The position numbers and the translations under genes are program-made. A stretch of DNA of 57,593 bases from Geobacter sp. (GTDB lineage: Bacteria; Desulfobacterota; Desulfuromonadia; Geobacterales; DSM-12255), in contig VFJK01000069.1 of assembly GCA_009886125.1 (NCBI GenBank), forward strand, positions 1 to 57,593, written 5' to 3'. Shown piece after piece: positions 56,112 to 57,593 of the stretch. Every line of letters begins with the position of its first letter. The first letter of the stretch is position 1. Below the pieces are notes generated by a model, which saw only the letters and a list, made by a program, of their open reading frames with translations, was not told where the DNA came from and ran no database searches.

Positions 56112-57593
56112 TCAAGGCGAGGATTGGACGTTACTTAGGAACTGCTCCCACTCTTCATAAAGTCCTGCCAGTTCAGCCTCTGCAGCCGAATGTTCCGCAC
56201 CGAGCTTCTGCAGCGCCGCGTAGTCGCTAGCAAGAGACTGGTCGGCGAGCTTCTCTTCCAGCTCTTTGAGCATTGTTTCAGCTCTCCCGATGGCAGCTTC
56301 GATCTCTGCGAGTCGCTTCTGACGGGAGCGTTCCTCTTTCTGACGCTGTTTGTCGCCTTCACGCTGCTTCAGGCGTTCTTCCTTTACATCGGGGTTCGCG
56401 GTCCGAGGATCGAGGGGCGAGAGCGATGAAACAACTTCAACCCCCTGTTTTTTGGCAAGAAAGTATTCGTAATCGCCGTGATAGGAAGTGAGTCCGCCGG
56501 CTTCGACCTCGACGACGCGGGTCGCGAGACCGTCGATGAAATGGCGGTCGTGGGAAACGAAGACGACGGTTCCGGGGAAGGTGCGCAAGGCATCGAGAAG
56601 CATATCCTTACTGAAAAGGTCGAGGTGATTGGTCGGTTCGTCCATGAGGAGGAGATTCGCCGGACGGAGCAGCATCTTGGCCAGGGCGAGGCGGTTGCGC
56701 TCGCCGCCGGAAAGGACGCTGACCTTCTTGTGGATGTCATCTCCGGAAAAGAGGAAGGCGCCGAGCAGGTCTCGCAGACGCGGCACCATGTCGTACGGGG
56801 CATCGGAGTAGAGTTCGTCATAGGCGCTTTTCGACCCTTCCAGTGCCTCGGCCTGGTCCTGGGCAAAGTAGTCGATGACGACATTGTGCCCGTCCAGCCT
56901 GCTTCCGCTCTGGAACTCCCCGCCGCTGAGTATCTTCATCAAGGTGGACTTTCCCGCGCCGTTGTGCCCGACAAGGGCGATCTTCTCACCCTTCTCGATC
57001 GTCAGAGAGACCTGATCCAGAACTCTCAGCGAACCATAGCATTTTGACACACCGACAAGCTCCATCATCACCCTGCCGCTCTTCGGAGGCTCCGGGAACT
57101 GGAAACGGATCTTCTTCCGCTCAGGAGGTATAACGATACGCTCTATCTTCTCCAGCTGTTTGACCCTCGACTGCACCAGTGCCGCCTTGTCAGACTTGTA
57201 GCGGAAACGGCGGATGAAATCCTCCAGCTTCTCGATCTCCTCGTCCTGTCGGCGTTTTGCCTCCCTGAGAGCGTTCACCCGCTCGTCACGCTGAAGGAGG
57301 TACCCTGTGTAGTTGCAGTAATAGTCACTTATGGAGTGGTTCCAGACCTCGGCAATCCGGCTGCAGACCTTGTCGAGGAAGAAACGGTCGTGAGAGACGA
57401 GCATCACTGAAAACGGGTAGGAGCAGAGATACTCTTCGAGCCAGTTCCTCGCCTCGATATCAAGATGGTTGGTCGGCTCATCCAGCAACAGGACGTTCGG
57501 TCTCTGCAGAAGAAGCTTTGCCAGAGCGATCCGCATCTACCAGCCGCCGGAGAAAGTTCCGCAGTCCCGCTCCCACTGCTCCGGAGTAAACCC
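56112..57593 (-). pseudogene. ABC-F ATPase gene interrupted by an in-frame amber codon (5' end beyond window)
   Basis: An ABC-F family (Uup/YheS-like) gene runs off the window end. An in-frame TAG at 57539-57537 interrupts the first ABC signature: TTFSGGW-stop-MRIALAKLL, where relatives have Gln or Arg, so one C-to-T change (CAG to TAG) explains it. Downstream of it, 474 aa remain open (ATG 57536): Walker B LLLDEPTNHLD, the linker, a second ABC with Walker A GHNGAGKST, LSGGERNRLALAK and LLLMDEPTNHLD, and a C-terminal coiled coil. Both partial ATPases look well conserved, so the lesion may be recent, a sequencing error, or suppressed. ABC-F proteins act on the ribosome. Confidence 0.7.

Overview
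The window looks like chromosomal DNA of a Geobacter-type bacterium (Desulfuromonadales/Geobacteraceae). The best pointers are a 90-aa triheme cytochrome of the PpcA-like c7 family, a full Gram-negative envelope set (LptD, an MlaEFD-type lipid transporter, dTDP-rhamnose genes), a trp cluster holding two different TrpB classes, a one-chain pyruvate carboxylase and a Cache/PAS histidine kinase. The species cannot be named from the sequence alone. No rRNA, tRNA, CRISPR array, transposase or prophage gene was seen.

Layout. 0-4.4 kb (minus strand) is accessory: two secreted MORN-repeat proteins, a Ser/Thr-phosphatase-like metallophosphoesterase and a PIN/Phd-type toxin-antitoxin pair with its own palindromic operator. 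4.4-20.2 kb is a long minus-strand biosynthetic block: trpE-trpG-trpD-trpC-trpB2-trpF-trpB-[lytic transglycosylase-like gene]-trpA-accD, a terminator, then folC-lptD-rfbB-rfbD. 20.2-31.8 kb holds a sensor histidine kinase, htpG, a secreted caspase-like/Lcl-domain protein, nudC, a TPR protein, ptsP and the cytochrome. 31.8-37.1 kb is an AT-richer accessory island: DUF2442, small secreted proteins, a zinc-ribbon/SPFH gene group, an XRE regulator and a BrnT-like toxin pair. 37.2-48.4 kb holds pyc, a parvulin lipoprotein, a CHASE2-Ser/Thr kinase/PP2C phosphatase/FHA operon, a convergent second FHA gene and a DUF2064 glycosyltransferase-like gene. 48.5-57.6 kb (all minus) holds folE2, queC, a PhnD-like binding protein, mlaD-mlaF-mlaE, lon and an ABC-F ATPase interrupted by an amber codon at the window edge.

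How genes connect. trpE-G-D-C-F-B-A cover chorismate to tryptophan. folE2 and queC belong to the preQ0/queuosine route. mlaEFD makes an inner-membrane lipid transporter. The kinase, phosphatase and FHA genes form a phospho-signalling set with a writer, an eraser and readers.

The most unusual signal is a pair of ~170-nt imperfect palindromes (6468-6636 and 46467-46636), 40 kb apart and in the same orientation. Their 24-bp terminal stem has changed between copies only by compensatory or G-U-compatible substitutions, and every wobble is G-U only when read on the plus strand. This points to selection on a plus-strand RNA hairpin. Other notable signals are a cluster of three DnaA-box-like 9-mers at 48516-48555 and the amber codon inside the ABC-F signature.
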